This document shows, piece after piece, positions 11,781-20,331 of a DNA stretch of 64,000 nt (position 1 is its first letter; each line of letters starts with the position of its first letter). The position numbers and the translations under genes are program-made. Source of the DNA: Streptomyces sp. ACA25 (GTDB taxonomy: Bacteria; Actinomycetota; Actinomycetes; Streptomycetales; Streptomycetaceae). The stretch spans positions 62,001 to 126,000 of the forward strand of contig NZ_JAQKPV010000006.1 of the NCBI RefSeq assembly GCF_028200735.1, written 5' to 3'. The notes beneath the pieces are model-generated. The model was given only the letters and a program-made list of their open reading frames with translations, was not told where the DNA came from and searched no databases.

Positions 11781-13940
11781 ATGACGACCAGCACCCCGCC
11801 CCGGGAGAACGCCGGGAGGCCGGACGACCCGGGCGGCCCGGCCCGCCCGACTGCCCGGTACCGCGTCCTCCCGTGGGCGGCGCTGGGGCTCTGGGTCGCC
11901 CTGCTGGCGGTCCTGATGCCGTTCGCGACCCAGCTCACCGACGTGCAACAGGACGACACGGTCGAGTACCTGCCGGACAGTGCCGAGTCCACCCAGGTGG
12001 CCCGGATCCAGCAGGACCTGCCGGGCGGCGGCACCACCGACCTGATCCTGGTGTACCAGCGGGACGCCGGGCTGACCGCCCAGGACCGCGACCTCGCGCG
12101 GCAGCACGTACGGGAGATCTCCGGTTCCTACGATCTCGCGGGTGAGGCGGCCGACGGCGGGCCCCGGGGGATCCCCTCGCCCGACGGGAACACGGAGATG
12201 TACCCGCTCCCGCTGTCCGGCCTGACCGGCGAGGACGCCGACACCGAAGCGGTGCAGGACATTCGCGACCGGGTCGGGCAGGACCTGCCCGACGGGCTGA
12301 CGGTGCAGGTCGGCGGCCCCGGGGCATTCAGCGCCGATGCCTCCGAGGTCTTCGGGACCATCGACACCACCCTGCTGCTGACCACCGTCGGCGTGGTCAC
12401 CCTGCTGCTGATCCTCATCTACCGGAGCCCCTTGCTGTGGCTGCTCCCGCTGATCGCGGTGGGCGTCGCCGCGATGACCGCGATGGCCGTCGTGTACGGC
12501 CTGACCCAGCTGTTCGGCATCACCGTCACCACCCAGAACACCTCGATCATGACGGTGCTGATCTTCGGAGCCGGTACCGACTACGCGCTGCTCCTCGTCG
12601 CCCGCTACCGCGACGAGCTGCACTCCCACCGCCTCCCGCACACCGCGATGCTCGCCGCCCTGCGCGGTGCCGGTCCCGCCCTGCTGGCCTCCTCGGGCAC
12701 CGTCGCGGCCGGTCTGCTGTGCCTGCTGGCCGCCGACCTCAACAGCAGCAGCGGACTCGGCCCGGTGGGCACCGCCGGTGTCCTGTGCGCACTGGCCGCG
12801 ATGACCACGCTGCTGCCCGCGATGCTGGTGCTGCTGGGCCGCCGGGTCTTCTGGCCCAAGATCCCGCGCCACGACCCCGAGGGCGCCGCGCGGGAGTCCG
12901 GGACCACCACCCTTTTCGCCCGGCTCGGCAGCTCCGTCAGCCGTCGCCCGGTGGCCGTCCTGACCGGTGGCGTGGTGCTCCTCGGTGCCATGAGCCTCGG
13001 TGTGCTGAACCTTCCGGGACCGCTGCGCGACACCGACTTCTTCACCGACCCGCCCGAGTCGGTGGCCGCCGCTCAGACCCTTCAGGAGGCGTTCCCCGAA
13101 CGCAGCACCCAGCCGATCACCGTGCTCGGCAGGACCGACCGGGCGGAGGAGACGCTGCGGGTCGTGCGAGGTGCCGACGGGGTGGAGGAGGCCGAGCGGG
13201 GGCGCGGCGACGAGGAGTGGACCGAGATCTCCGTGTTCTCCAGCAGCGTGCCCGAGTCGGAGGAGGAGAAGCAGATCATCCGGGAGCTGCGGGACGACCT
13301 GGAGACGGTGGACGGCGCGCAGGCCCTCGTGGGCGGGCCCAGTGCGCAGGCCCTGGACCTGGACAACACCAACGCCCGGGACCGGATGCTGGTGATCCCC
13401 CTGGTGCTGGTGTCCGTGCTGGCGATCCTGATCGTGCTGCTGCGCAGTGTGGTCGCGCCGCTGGTGCTGCTGGCCGGGGTGGTGGCGTCCTGGGGTGCGG
13501 CGCTGGGCCTGGGCGGCCTGGTTTTCGGGCCGGTGTTCGGCTTCGACGGCATGGACGGCTGGATTCCCCTGCTCACGTTCGTCTTCGGGGTGGCGCTGGG
13601 GGTGGACTACGGGATCTTCCTGATGCACCGGATGCGGGAGGAGGCCCTGGCCGGGGCGGACACCCGGACGGCGGCGCTGACCGCGCTGCGCCGGACCGGC
13701 GGGGTGATCGCCTCGGCCGGCATCGTGCTCGCGGCCACCTTCTCCGTCCTGATGACACTGCCCCTGGTGGTCATGGTCGAGCTGGGCTTCGTGGTGGCGG
13801 TCGGGGTGCTGCTCGACACCTTCCTCGTGCGGACGTACCTGGTGACCTCCTCGGCCTGGCTGCTCGGGCACCGCATGTGGTGGCCCGGCCCGCTGTACCG
13901 GCGGTCCGTCACGGCCGGCCGGCAGGGCGCCGTCCGGTAG
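11781..13940 (+). CDS. MMPL-family transporter, copy 2
   Basis: A 719-residue paralogue of the preceding protein with the same two-repeat membrane layout, GAGTDYALLLVARYRDEL in the first half and GVALGVDYGIFLMHRMREEA in the second. ATG at 11781 follows ACGGAG by 8 nt; a longer frame from 11670 lacks a ribosome site. There is a 166-nt gap after copy 1 without an obvious terminator, so the two may be co-transcribed. The periplasmic loops differ clearly between copies while transmembrane parts match, so the pair may form a heteromer or have different substrates. Confidence 0.93.
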   Translation: MTTSTPPRENAGRPDDPGGPARPTARYRVLPWAALGLWVALLAVLMPFATQLTDVQQDDTVEYLPDSAESTQVARIQQDLPGGGTTDLILVYQRDAGLTAQDRDLARQHVREISGSYDLAGEAADGGPRGIPSPDGNTEMYPLPLSGLTGEDADTEAVQDIRDRVGQDLPDGLTVQVGGPGAFSADASEVFGTIDTTLLLTTVGVVTLLLILIYRSPLLWLLPLIAVGVAAMTAMAVVYGLTQLFGITVTTQNTSIMTVLIFGAGTDYALLLVARYRDELHSHRLPHTAMLAALRGAGPALLASSGTVAAGLLCLLAADLNSSSGLGPVGTAGVLCALAAMTTLLPAMLVLLGRRVFWPKIPRHDPEGAARESGTTTLFARLGSSVSRRPVAVLTGGVVLLGAMSLGVLNLPGPLRDTDFFTDPPESVAAAQTLQEAFPERSTQPITVLGRTDRAEETLRVVRGADGVEEAERGRGDEEWTEISVFSSSVPESEEEKQIIRELRDDLETVDGAQALVGGPSAQALDLDNTNARDRMLVIPLVLVSVLAILIVLLRSVVAPLVLLAGVVASWGAALGLGGLVFGPVFGFDGMDGWIPLLTFVFGVALGVDYGIFLMHRMREEALAGADTRTAALTALRRTGGVIASAGIVLAATFSVLMTLPLVVMVELGFVVAVGVLLDTFLVRTYLVTSSAWLLGHRMWWPGPLYRRSVTAGRQGAVR

Positions 13941-13982
13941 CCGTTCCTGGAGCCCGCGGTGCGGCGGGTTCCCGCGGCGGGG

Positions 13983-15059
13983 TCAGGTGAGAGGACGGCC
14001 CGCGCCGCGAACCCACGCGGCGAGCGGACGGACGACGTGGCCGGCGTCGCGGCTCACTCCGCGCAGTGTGTTCGAGGAGAAGGAGCGCTGGAACTCCAGG
14101 CCCACGTAGGCCAGGCCGGGGTGGGTGGTGGAGATGCCGCCGCTGTGCAGCGGAGCGCCGTCCGCGTCGAGCGCGCCGAGTCCGCGCAGGTAGTCGAGGG
14201 ACGGCCGGTATCCGGTGGCGAGCAGCACGGTGTCGACCGGTTCCCTGGTGCCGTCGGACCAGACGACCCCGTCACCGTCGAGGGAGCGGAACACCGGCCG
14301 CCGGTCCATCCGGCCGACGGCCAGGGCCCGCTCGTACACCCCGGTGTCCAGCACCCGGGTGCCGCCGCCGAGCGCGCCGAGCCAGGCCGCGGGCAGGTGG
14401 TCGAAGCCGCTGCCGGCCAGCCAGTGGTGGATGTCCCTGCCCAGGACGCGCCGGCGCAGGAAGCGGAGCGGGGCGCGGGTGGCCAGTGTGACCGTGGCGT
14501 GCGCCGCCAGCTCGTGGGCGATCTGCACGGCGGAATTGCCGGCCCCGACGACGACCACCCGTTGGTTCGCGAACGGCTCCGGTGAGCGGTAGTCCGCCGC
14601 GTGCAGCAGCGTGCCGGTGTACCGCTCCCGGTCCGGGAGGCGGGGGACATGCGGACGGGAGAACGAGCCGCTGGCGGCGATGACGGCGCCGGCGGGTATC
14701 TCCTCTCCGTCCGTGGTGCGCACCAGGAAGCCGGGGCCGCGCCCTTCCACTGCCTCGGCCCGGGTGCGGGTGCGGATCTCCGTGCCGAGCCGTCCGGCAC
14801 AGTCCCGCAGGTAGTCCGTCACCTCGTCCCGGACGGGGTAGCGGTCGGGGTCACCGGGGAAGGGCAGGCCGGGCAGGGCGCTGAAGCGGGCGGGGGAGAA
14901 GAGGGTGAGGCTGTCGTAGTACGCGGGCCAGGAGCCCCCGGGCCGGTCACCGGCTTCCAGCAGGAGGGGGCGCAGGCCCGCCTCGTGCACCGCGCGGGCC
15001 GCGGCGATGCCGGACTGGCCGCCGCCGACGACGACAACGGGATCAGGAGAAGGCGTCAT
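13983..15059 (-). CDS. FAD-dependent monooxygenase-like flavoprotein (CzcO/ArsO type)
   Basis: A 358-residue two-dinucleotide-binding flavoprotein. The FAD Rossmann motif GGGQSGIAAA is at residues about 11-20, a second NAD(P)H Rossmann motif VVGAGNSAVQIA about 165-176, and the ATGY signature (LLATGYRPS) about 290. Such proteins are often called pyridine nucleotide oxidoreductases, putative flavin monooxygenases or ArsO. ATG at 15059 is preferred because a TTGACA promoter ends 7 nt upstream. It is divergent from an ArsR-family repressor, so metal or arsenic control is plausible, but no arsenic pump or reductase is nearby. Confidence 0.85.
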   Translation of the reverse strand: MTPSPDPVVVVGGGQSGIAAARAVHEAGLRPLLLEAGDRPGGSWPAYYDSLTLFSPARFSALPGLPFPGDPDRYPVRDEVTDYLRDCAGRLGTEIRTRTRAEAVEGRGPGFLVRTTDGEEIPAGAVIAASGSFSRPHVPRLPDRERYTGTLLHAADYRSPEPFANQRVVVVGAGNSAVQIAHELAAHATVTLATRAPLRFLRRRVLGRDIHHWLAGSGFDHLPAAWLGALGGGTRVLDTGVYERALAVGRMDRRPVFRSLDGDGVVWSDGTREPVDTVLLATGYRPSLDYLRGLGALDADGAPLHSGGISTTHPGLAYVGLEFQRSFSSNTLRGVSRDAGHVVRPLAAWVRGAGRPLT

Positions 15060-15066
15060 GCCGTCC

Positions 15067-15094
15067 AACGTATCGTCGTATCGCGAAATGTCAA
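15067..15094 (-). promoter_or_regulatory. Promoter of the flavoprotein gene, likely giving a leaderless transcript
   Basis: On the minus strand a consensus -35 TTGACA (15094-15089) is separated by 16 nt from TACGTT (15072-15067). Only 7 nt lie between the -10 and the ATG at 15059, so transcription would start at or next to the start codon. The AT-rich stretch between the divergent genes (15061-15100) is also where an ArsR dimer would be expected to bind. Confidence 0.55.
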
Positions 15095-15122
15095 AATGAA
15101 CTCGGTGCGAGAAGATGGAGCC

Positions 15123-15449
15123 ATGGCCGAACCCGTGGACGATCGCGCAGCTCCTGGGGTGACCGACGAGCTGAGTCCGGCCACGCACGACTTCCTCAAG
15201 GCCCTCGCCAGCCCGACCCGCCAGCGCATCATGCGTCTCTTCGCCGAGGGCGCCCAGCTCTCCGTGGGGGAGGTGGCCGAGCGGGCCCGGATCAGCCAGT
15301 CGACGGCCTCCGAACAGCTCACCCTGCTGCGCCGCGGTGGCGTCGTCACCTCCTGGCGGGAAGGGAAGACCGTCTACTACCGCGGTGACCGGGAGGGGAC
15401 GGGCCGGGCGCTCAGCGATCTGCAGGCGTACCTGCGGTACTGCTGCTGA
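15123..15449 (+). CDS. ArsR-family transcriptional repressor
   Basis: A 108-residue winged-helix protein. The core LKALASPTRQRIMRLF opens the domain; the recognition helix is in ARISQSTASEQLTLLRRGGVV; the wing includes REGKTVYYR. The ATG at 15123 follows GATGGAG. The protein ends in two adjacent cysteines (YCC), a possible metal or thiol sensing site, and lacks the classical ELCVCDL motif on helix alpha-3. It is divergent from the flavoprotein and probably controls it and itself. Confidence 0.9.
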   Translation: MAEPVDDRAAPGVTDELSPATHDFLKALASPTRQRIMRLFAEGAQLSVGEVAERARISQSTASEQLTLLRRGGVVTSWREGKTVYYRGDREGTGRALSDLQAYLRYCC

Positions 15450-15468
15450 GGTAGGCGAGAATGCCCTC

Positions 15469-16218
15469 ATGACCCTGTTCCGCGACGACGGCATCGTGCT
15501 GCGCACCCAGAAGCTGGGTGAGGCGGATCGCATCATCAGCCTGCTCACCCGCCACCACGGGCGGGTCCGCGCGGTCGCCCGGGGCGTGCGGCGCACCAAG
15601 TCCAAGTTCGGCGCCCGGCTCGAGCCGTTCTCGCACGTGGACGTGCAGTTCTTCGCCCGGGGTGGCGACCTGGTCGGCCGCGGCCTCCCCCTGTGCACCC
15701 AGACCGAGACCATCGCGCCCTACGGCCGCAGCATCGTCAGCGACTACTCCCGGTACACCGCGGGCACCGCCATGCTGGAGACCGCCGAGCGGTTCACCGA
15801 CCACGAGGGCGAACCGAACGTCCAGCAATACCTGCTGCTCGTCGGCGGCCTGCGCACGCTCGCGGCCGGCGACCATGCCGCGGGCCTGGTACTGGACGCC
15901 TTCCTGCTCCGCTCCCTGGCCGTCGGCGGCTACGCCCCCAGCTTCGACGACTGTGCCCGCTGCGGACTGCCCGGACCGAACCGCTTCTTCTCCGTCGCGG
16001 CGGGCGGCGTGGTGTGCGCGGACTGCCGGGTGCCCGGCAGCGTCCTGCCGTCCCACGAGGCGCTGACGCTGCTCGGCGCGCTGCTCACCGGTGACTGGGC
16101 GACCGCCGACGCCGCCGAGGCCCGGCACGTCCGGGAGGGCAGCGGGCTGGTCTCGGCCTACCTGCACTGGCACCTGGAGCGCGGTCTGCGCTCCCTGCGG
16201 TTCGTCGAGAAGGGCTGA
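15469..16218 (+). CDS. recO: DNA repair protein RecO
   Basis: A 249-residue RecO, which loads RecA through RecR in gap repair. The N-terminal OB fold begins FRDDGIVLRTQKLGEADRII; a C-terminal zinc finger is formed by CARCG and CADC about residues 163-185. ATG at 15469 lies 19 nt after the ArsR stop, so read-through from that gene is possible. It stands directly before uppS, a conserved actinobacterial pairing. Confidence 0.96.
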   Translation: MTLFRDDGIVLRTQKLGEADRIISLLTRHHGRVRAVARGVRRTKSKFGARLEPFSHVDVQFFARGGDLVGRGLPLCTQTETIAPYGRSIVSDYSRYTAGTAMLETAERFTDHEGEPNVQQYLLLVGGLRTLAAGDHAAGLVLDAFLLRSLAVGGYAPSFDDCARCGLPGPNRFFSVAAGGVVCADCRVPGSVLPSHEALTLLGALLTGDWATADAAEARHVREGSGLVSAYLHWHLERGLRSLRFVEKG

Positions 16219-16297
16219 CGGCCCTCCGGTCACCGGCAGGCCGGCCCCGGCGACCGGTTAGGCTCGCAGCCAGTCCGAACGACCCAGGAGAATCCCT

Positions 16298-17161
16298 ATG
16301 GCCCGCCGCGGAATGCTGTCCCGGCAGCATCGCGCCTACCGCGCACCTGAGCCGCACCCCTCCGGCGCCCGCCCGCCCGAACTGCCCCGCGAGCTGATCC
16401 CCGGGCACGTGGCGATCGTGATGGACGGCAACGGCCGCTGGGCCAAGGAGCGCGGATTGCCGCGCACCGAGGGGCACAAGGTCGGCGAGAGCGTGGTCCT
16501 GGACGTGGTCAAGGGCTGTCTGGAGCTCGGCGTCGGCAACCTCTCGCTGTACGCCTTCTCCACCGAGAACTGGAAGCGCTCCCCGGAGGAGGTCCGCTTC
16601 CTCATGGCCTTCAACCGCGACGTCATCGACCGGCGCACCGAGGAACTCGACGCCATGGGCGTACGCATCCGCTGGGCGGGCCGCCGGCCGCGGCTGTGGA
16701 CCTCCGTGGTCGACAAGCTCCGGGCGGCCGAGGAGCGCACCCGGGACAACGACGCGATGACGCTCTACATGTGCGTCAACTACGGCGGCCGGGCGGAGAT
16801 CGCCGATGCCGCCGGCCGGCTCGCCGCCGACGCCCGGGACGGAAAGATCGATCCGGAGAAGGTCACCGAGAAGACGCTCGCGCGCTACCTGTACCACCCG
16901 GACATGCCGGACGTGGACCTGTTCCTGCGCCCCTCGGGTGAGCAGCGCACCTCCAACTACCTGCTGTGGCAGAGCGCCTACGCGGAGATGGTGTACCAGG
17001 ACGTGCTCTGGCCCGACTTCGACCGGCGCCACCTGTGGCGGGCCTGCGTGGAGTACGCCTCCCGCGACCGGCGCTTCGGGGGTGCCCTGCCCAATGCGGT
17101 GCCGCCAGGCAGCGGGACGGAGGCCGACCCGGAGCCGGACGGCACCGCGGCCGGACCGTAG
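16298..17161 (+). CDS. uppS: Isoprenyl transferase (undecaprenyl/polyprenyl diphosphate synthase)
   Basis: A 287-residue cis-prenyltransferase that makes the lipid carrier for peptidoglycan synthesis at the membrane. The signature [17 protein letters not shown] contains the catalytic Asp43; the later [15 protein letters not shown] and [14 protein letters not shown] segments are the conserved substrate-binding parts. ATG at 16298 follows AGGAGA. The N- and C-terminal tails are longer than in E. coli, which is usual in Streptomyces. Confidence 0.96.
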   Translation: MARRGMLSRQHRAYRAPEPHPSGARPPELPRELIPGHVAIVMDGNGRWAKERGLPRTEGHKVGESVVLDVVKGCLELGVGNLSLYAFSTENWKRSPEEVRFLMAFNRDVIDRRTEELDAMGVRIRWAGRRPRLWTSVVDKLRAAEERTRDNDAMTLYMCVNYGGRAEIADAAGRLAADARDGKIDPEKVTEKTLARYLYHPDMPDVDLFLRPSGEQRTSNYLLWQSAYAEMVYQDVLWPDFDRRHLWRACVEYASRDRRFGGALPNAVPPGSGTEADPEPDGTAAGP

Positions 17162-17167
17162 GCGTCC

Positions 17168-17401
17168 TCAGCCGGGCGGTGTCTCCCCCGGGGGGATGCG
17201 CAGCGTGCGCTCCAGCTCCACGGCCTCCACACCGTCGACCGCCCTGAGTTCGGGCAGCCTGTCCTCATCGATCGTGCCCGAGAAGGCCCCGATCTCCGGG
17301 TGCTCCGCCTCCACCATCAGCCCGGCCGCCCGGGCAGCGGCCACCACCTCGGCGAACCTGCTCGGCTCCGCCGAGACCACGACCTGCACCTCGGCGATCA
17401 T
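17168..17401 (-). CDS. Small propeptide-like protein (inhibitor I9-like) coupled to subtilase
   Basis: A 77-residue acidic protein with the outline of a subtilisin propeptide: a first strand IAEVQVVVSAE, a helix FAEVVAAARAAG, then GAFSGTIDEDRLPELRAVDGVEAVELER, close to the I9 pattern (G-F-S/A-G, L-x-x-L-R, V-x-x-V-E). It has no protease part and no signal peptide. Its ATG overlaps the subtilase stop (ATGA), so the two are translationally coupled. Streptomyces databases sometimes label such genes with unrelated names. I infer a trans-acting chaperone or inhibitor of the preceding enzyme; this is not proven. Confidence 0.7.
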   Translation of the reverse strand: MIAEVQVVVSAEPSRFAEVVAAARAAGLMVEAEHPEIGAFSGTIDEDRLPELRAVDGVEAVELERTLRIPPGETPPG

Positions 17402-18765
17402 GAGGCCCTCACCAGGCCCGCGCCGACGTCGGCGGCCGGCAGCGGCAGCCGGTGGGCCAGCGACGGCAGCAGCGTTTTCAGCTCGGCGGCGGTGGCCTCC
17501 GGCTCCTGCTCGGCGAGCAGGGCCAGAACCCCGGACACGTGCGGAGTCGCCATGCTGGTGCCCATCAGCCGCTCGTAGTGGGCCGGGGCCGGCCAGGAGG
17601 ACAGCACGTCCACGCCCGGAGCCGCGATGTCGACCTGGCCGTCGTCCGGGGTGGTCCCGGCGCTGGAGAAGAACGCGATGCCGAGGTCCCGGTCGACGGC
17701 CCCGACGGCCAGCACCGAGGGGCAGTTCGCGGGGTGGCCGACCGGAGCCACCCGCCCCGGCCGGTCGCTCTCGTTGCCCGAGGCGGCGACCAGGATGCTG
17801 CCGGCGTGCAACGCTCGCCGCGCCACCTGCTCGTACACGCGCGAGTGCGGCTGCCCGGGGCGGGTGGGGGCGCCCAGGGACATCGAGATCACCCGGCAGC
17901 CCTGTTCCACCGCCCAGTTGATACCGGCCAGGATCTGGCTGTCCGTACCGCTGCCCTGGTCGCTCAGCACCTTCCCGACGACGATGTCCGCCTCCGTGGC
18001 CACGCCGTAGCGGGGCGCCTCCCCGGGCTCGGCCGGGCCGCACGCCGTGCCGACGCAGTGGGTGCCGTGCCCCTGACCGTCCTCCACCGACTCCCCCGCC
18101 ACGAACGACAGCGTGGCACCGAGGCGCCCGGCCAGGTCGGGGTGCGAGAGCGCCACGCCGGTGTCCAGCACGGCGACCCGCACGCCGCGCCCGGTGGCGG
18201 AACACTCCGTGATCCCGGTCGCCTGCAGCCCCCACGTCATGGAGGTCTCGGACCACCCGGGGGCGCGGTCGCCGTCCCGGCCGGCCGCCGTCGCCGGACG
18301 CTCCAGGGCCTGGTCGACCAACTGCGCCACCCCGTCGCGGTACCCCTGCAGGTAGTCCGCGGAGGCCGTCAGCTCCGGGGGAGGGGAGACCGCGGAGGCG
18401 AACAGCAGGCGCTCACGTTCCACGTGCAGGACGGCCGGACTTTCCCGTGCGGTGACGAGCAACGCGTCGCGCTGGTCCGGGAAAGCCTCCACCACGGCCA
18501 CGCCGAGACCGTCGAAAACCACCGAGCCCGCTTCCTCCAGCGCCTCGGCGGTGCCTCCGCTCTCGCTTCCCGTCACCCGCTGGGCAGGGGCGATGCCCGC
18601 GCCCGAGCGGAGGGCGTCCAGGCCCCGGGTGCCGGACCGGGGGTCCAGAAGGACCAGGTAGCGGCCCGTCCAGGTCCCCGGCAGTTTCGTGACTCCTCTG
18701 TCGGCGAAGGGATGGCCCCCGTGCTCGGCGTGCCCGCCGTCGCCGCCCGGTTGTGCGTGCTGCAT
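17398..18765 (-). CDS. S8 family serine peptidase (subtilase) without signal peptide
   Basis: A 455-residue subtilase with the complete triad: Asp201 in VAVLDTG, His233 in GHGTHCVGT, Asn331 (oxyanion) in AASGNES and Ser404 in GTSMATPHVSG. Residues about 34-125 look like an I9-type propeptide (GRYLVLLDP, then VEAFPDQRDAL and HVERERLLF). The start at 18765 has GAGGAG five nt upstream. The N-terminus (MQHAQPGG, Gly/His rich) is not a signal peptide, so the enzyme may act in the cytoplasm or leave by another route. It is followed by the coupled propeptide-like protein. Confidence 0.9.
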   Translation of the reverse strand: MQHAQPGGDGGHAEHGGHPFADRGVTKLPGTWTGRYLVLLDPRSGTRGLDALRSGAGIAPAQRVTGSESGGTAEALEEAGSVVFDGLGVAVVEAFPDQRDALLVTARESPAVLHVERERLLFASAVSPPPELTASADYLQGYRDGVAQLVDQALERPATAAGRDGDRAPGWSETSMTWGLQATGITECSATGRGVRVAVLDTGVALSHPDLAGRLGATLSFVAGESVEDGQGHGTHCVGTACGPAEPGEAPRYGVATEADIVVGKVLSDQGSGTDSQILAGINWAVEQGCRVISMSLGAPTRPGQPHSRVYEQVARRALHAGSILVAASGNESDRPGRVAPVGHPANCPSVLAVGAVDRDLGIAFFSSAGTTPDDGQVDIAAPGVDVLSSWPAPAHYERLMGTSMATPHVSGVLALLAEQEPEATAAELKTLLPSLAHRLPLPAADVGAGLVRAS

Positions 18766-18991
18766 GGCCACTCCTCGGTGCGGGCAGCGCCCCACCGCCC
18801 GCACGCCATGACCGTTCCTGAGACCGCGGCCGAGGGCCGGGTGAGGTACTGCGGTGGTCCCCGAGTACGTCCTTCCACGGTCCTGCCGTTCGCCGCCGAC
18901 AGCAACTTGAAAGGCCCTCCGGGCCAGGCACCGGGCCGGGCCGGCCCGGCGTCGCCGCAGACCGCCGTCGCGGAACCTGACCGGTACGGCA

Positions 18992-19402
18992 CTAACGCTT
19001 GGCGCACTCCCCGCAGGTGCCGAAGATCTCCACGGTGTGGCCGACATCGACGAAGCCGTGCTCCGCGGCGACCGCGTCGGCCCACCTCTCCACCGCGGGG
19101 CCCTCCACCTCCACGGCCTTGCCGCAGGTGCGGCACACCAGGTGGTGATGGTGATCGTCGGTGCTGCACCGGCGGTACACCGCTTCGCCGTCGTGGGTGC
19201 GCAGAACGTCGACCTCACCCGCGTCGGCCAGGGACTGCAGGGTGCGGTAGACGGTCGTCAGCCCGACCGAGTCACCGCGGTGCTTGAGCATGTCGTGCAG
19301 CTCCTGTGCGCTGCGGAACTCGTCGACCTCCGAGAGCGCCGCGGCCACTGCCGTGCGCTGCCGAGTCGACCGGCCGCGGACCGGGGGTCCTGCCGTCGCC
19401 AC
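18992..19402 (-). CDS. zur: Zinc uptake regulator Zur (Fur family)
   Basis: A 136-residue Fur-family repressor that binds DNA when loaded with zinc. Winged helix: EFRSAQELHDMLKHRGDSVGLTTVYRTLQ; sensory His-rich stretch DDHHHHLVC; structural zinc cysteines in CRTCG and CGECAK. The GTG at 19402 (VATAGPPV) is chosen because GAGGAGG lies 7 nt upstream and homologues start here. It lies just downstream of znuB on the same strand, so it may be the last gene of the znuACB operon. Confidence 0.95.
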   Translation of the reverse strand: MATAGPPVRGRSTRQRTAVAAALSEVDEFRSAQELHDMLKHRGDSVGLTTVYRTLQSLADAGEVDVLRTHDGEAVYRRCSTDDHHHHLVCRTCGKAVEVEGPAVERWADAVAAEHGFVDVGHTVEIFGTCGECAKR

Positions 19403-19458
19403 TATGTGCCTCCTCGTTGCACCTGGCGCCAATGCTGCGCTGCCATTGTGCCAGGTGG

Positions 19459-20331
19459 TCAGGCAGCGGCGACCGACGCGCCCGTGGCGGCGGGTTCCGG
19501 GACCGCTTCCCGCCTGGCCCGCCGCCTGGCCAGCGGAAGAGTGAGGAGCGCGATCAGGGCGAACACGCCCATGGCGATGAGCACGATGGTGGCACCGGGC
19601 GGCACGTCCGCGTAGTACGAAGTGACCGTTCCGGACACCGACACCAGCACGCCGATGGTCACCGAGAGGCCGAGCGTCGCCGCGAAGCCGCGGGTGACCT
19701 GCTGGGCGGCGACCACCGGGATCACCATGAGGGCGCTCACCAGCAGCAGGCCGACCACCCGCATCGCCACCGTGACGGTGGCCGCGGCGGTGATGGCGAG
19801 CAGAAGGTTCAGCAGCCGCACCGGCAGGCCGGTGACCCGGGCGAACTCTTCGTCCTGGCAGATGGAGAACAGCTGGCGGCGGAGGCCGATGCAGACGGTG
19901 AGAACGAAGGCGGAGAGCACGGTGATGGCCGTGATGTCACTGGGGGAGACGGTGGTGACCGAGCCCCAGAGGAACGTGGTGAGGCTGGCCGTGGAGCCGC
20001 CCGGCGCCAGGTTGATGATCATGACGCCACCGGCCATGCCGCCGTAGAACAGCATGGCGAGGGCGACGTCGCCGCGGGCCCGGCCGGAGATCCGGATGAG
20101 CTCCATGACGACCGCGCCGAGCGCCGAGACCAGCATCGCCATCCAGACCGGGTTGGTGCTGAACAGAAAGCCGAGCGCGACGCCGGTGAGCGCCACGTGG
20201 CCGATGCCGTCACCCATCAGGGCCTGCCGGCGCTGGACGAGGTAGATGCCCACGGCCGGAGCGGCGATGCCGATCAGAACCGCCGCCAGCAGGGCGCGCT
20301 GCATGAAGGGGTAGTCGAGGAGTTCGAGCAT
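19459..20331 (-). CDS. znuB: Zinc ABC transporter permease ZnuB
   Basis: A 290-residue ABC-3 permease with about eight hydrophobic segments, beginning MLELLDYPFMQRALLAA. The conserved cytoplasmic segment QRRQALMGDGIGHVALTGVALG is present near residue 35. Start at ATG 20331, overlapping the znuC stop by 1 nt (TGATG); the GTG just upstream (20334) is an alternative. The C-terminus is charged (RRRARRE). It forms the membrane channel with ZnuC and ZnuA. Confidence 0.95.
   Translation of the reverse strand: MLELLDYPFMQRALLAAVLIGIAAPAVGIYLVQRRQALMGDGIGHVALTGVALGFLFSTNPVWMAMLVSALGAVVMELIRISGRARGDVALAMLFYGGMAGGVMIINLAPGGSTASLTTFLWGSVTTVSPSDITAITVLSAFVLTVCIGLRRQLFSICQDEEFARVTGLPVRLLNLLLAITAAATVTVAMRVVGLLLVSALMVIPVVAAQQVTRGFAATLGLSVTIGVLVSVSGTVTSYYADVPPGATIVLIAMGVFALIALLTLPLARRRARREAVPEPAATGASVAAA

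Noticed and set aside
11478..13871. 797-codon minus-strand frame antisense to the second MMPL gene
   Set aside because: Same shadow composition; the plus strand encodes an intact paralogue with a ribosome site.
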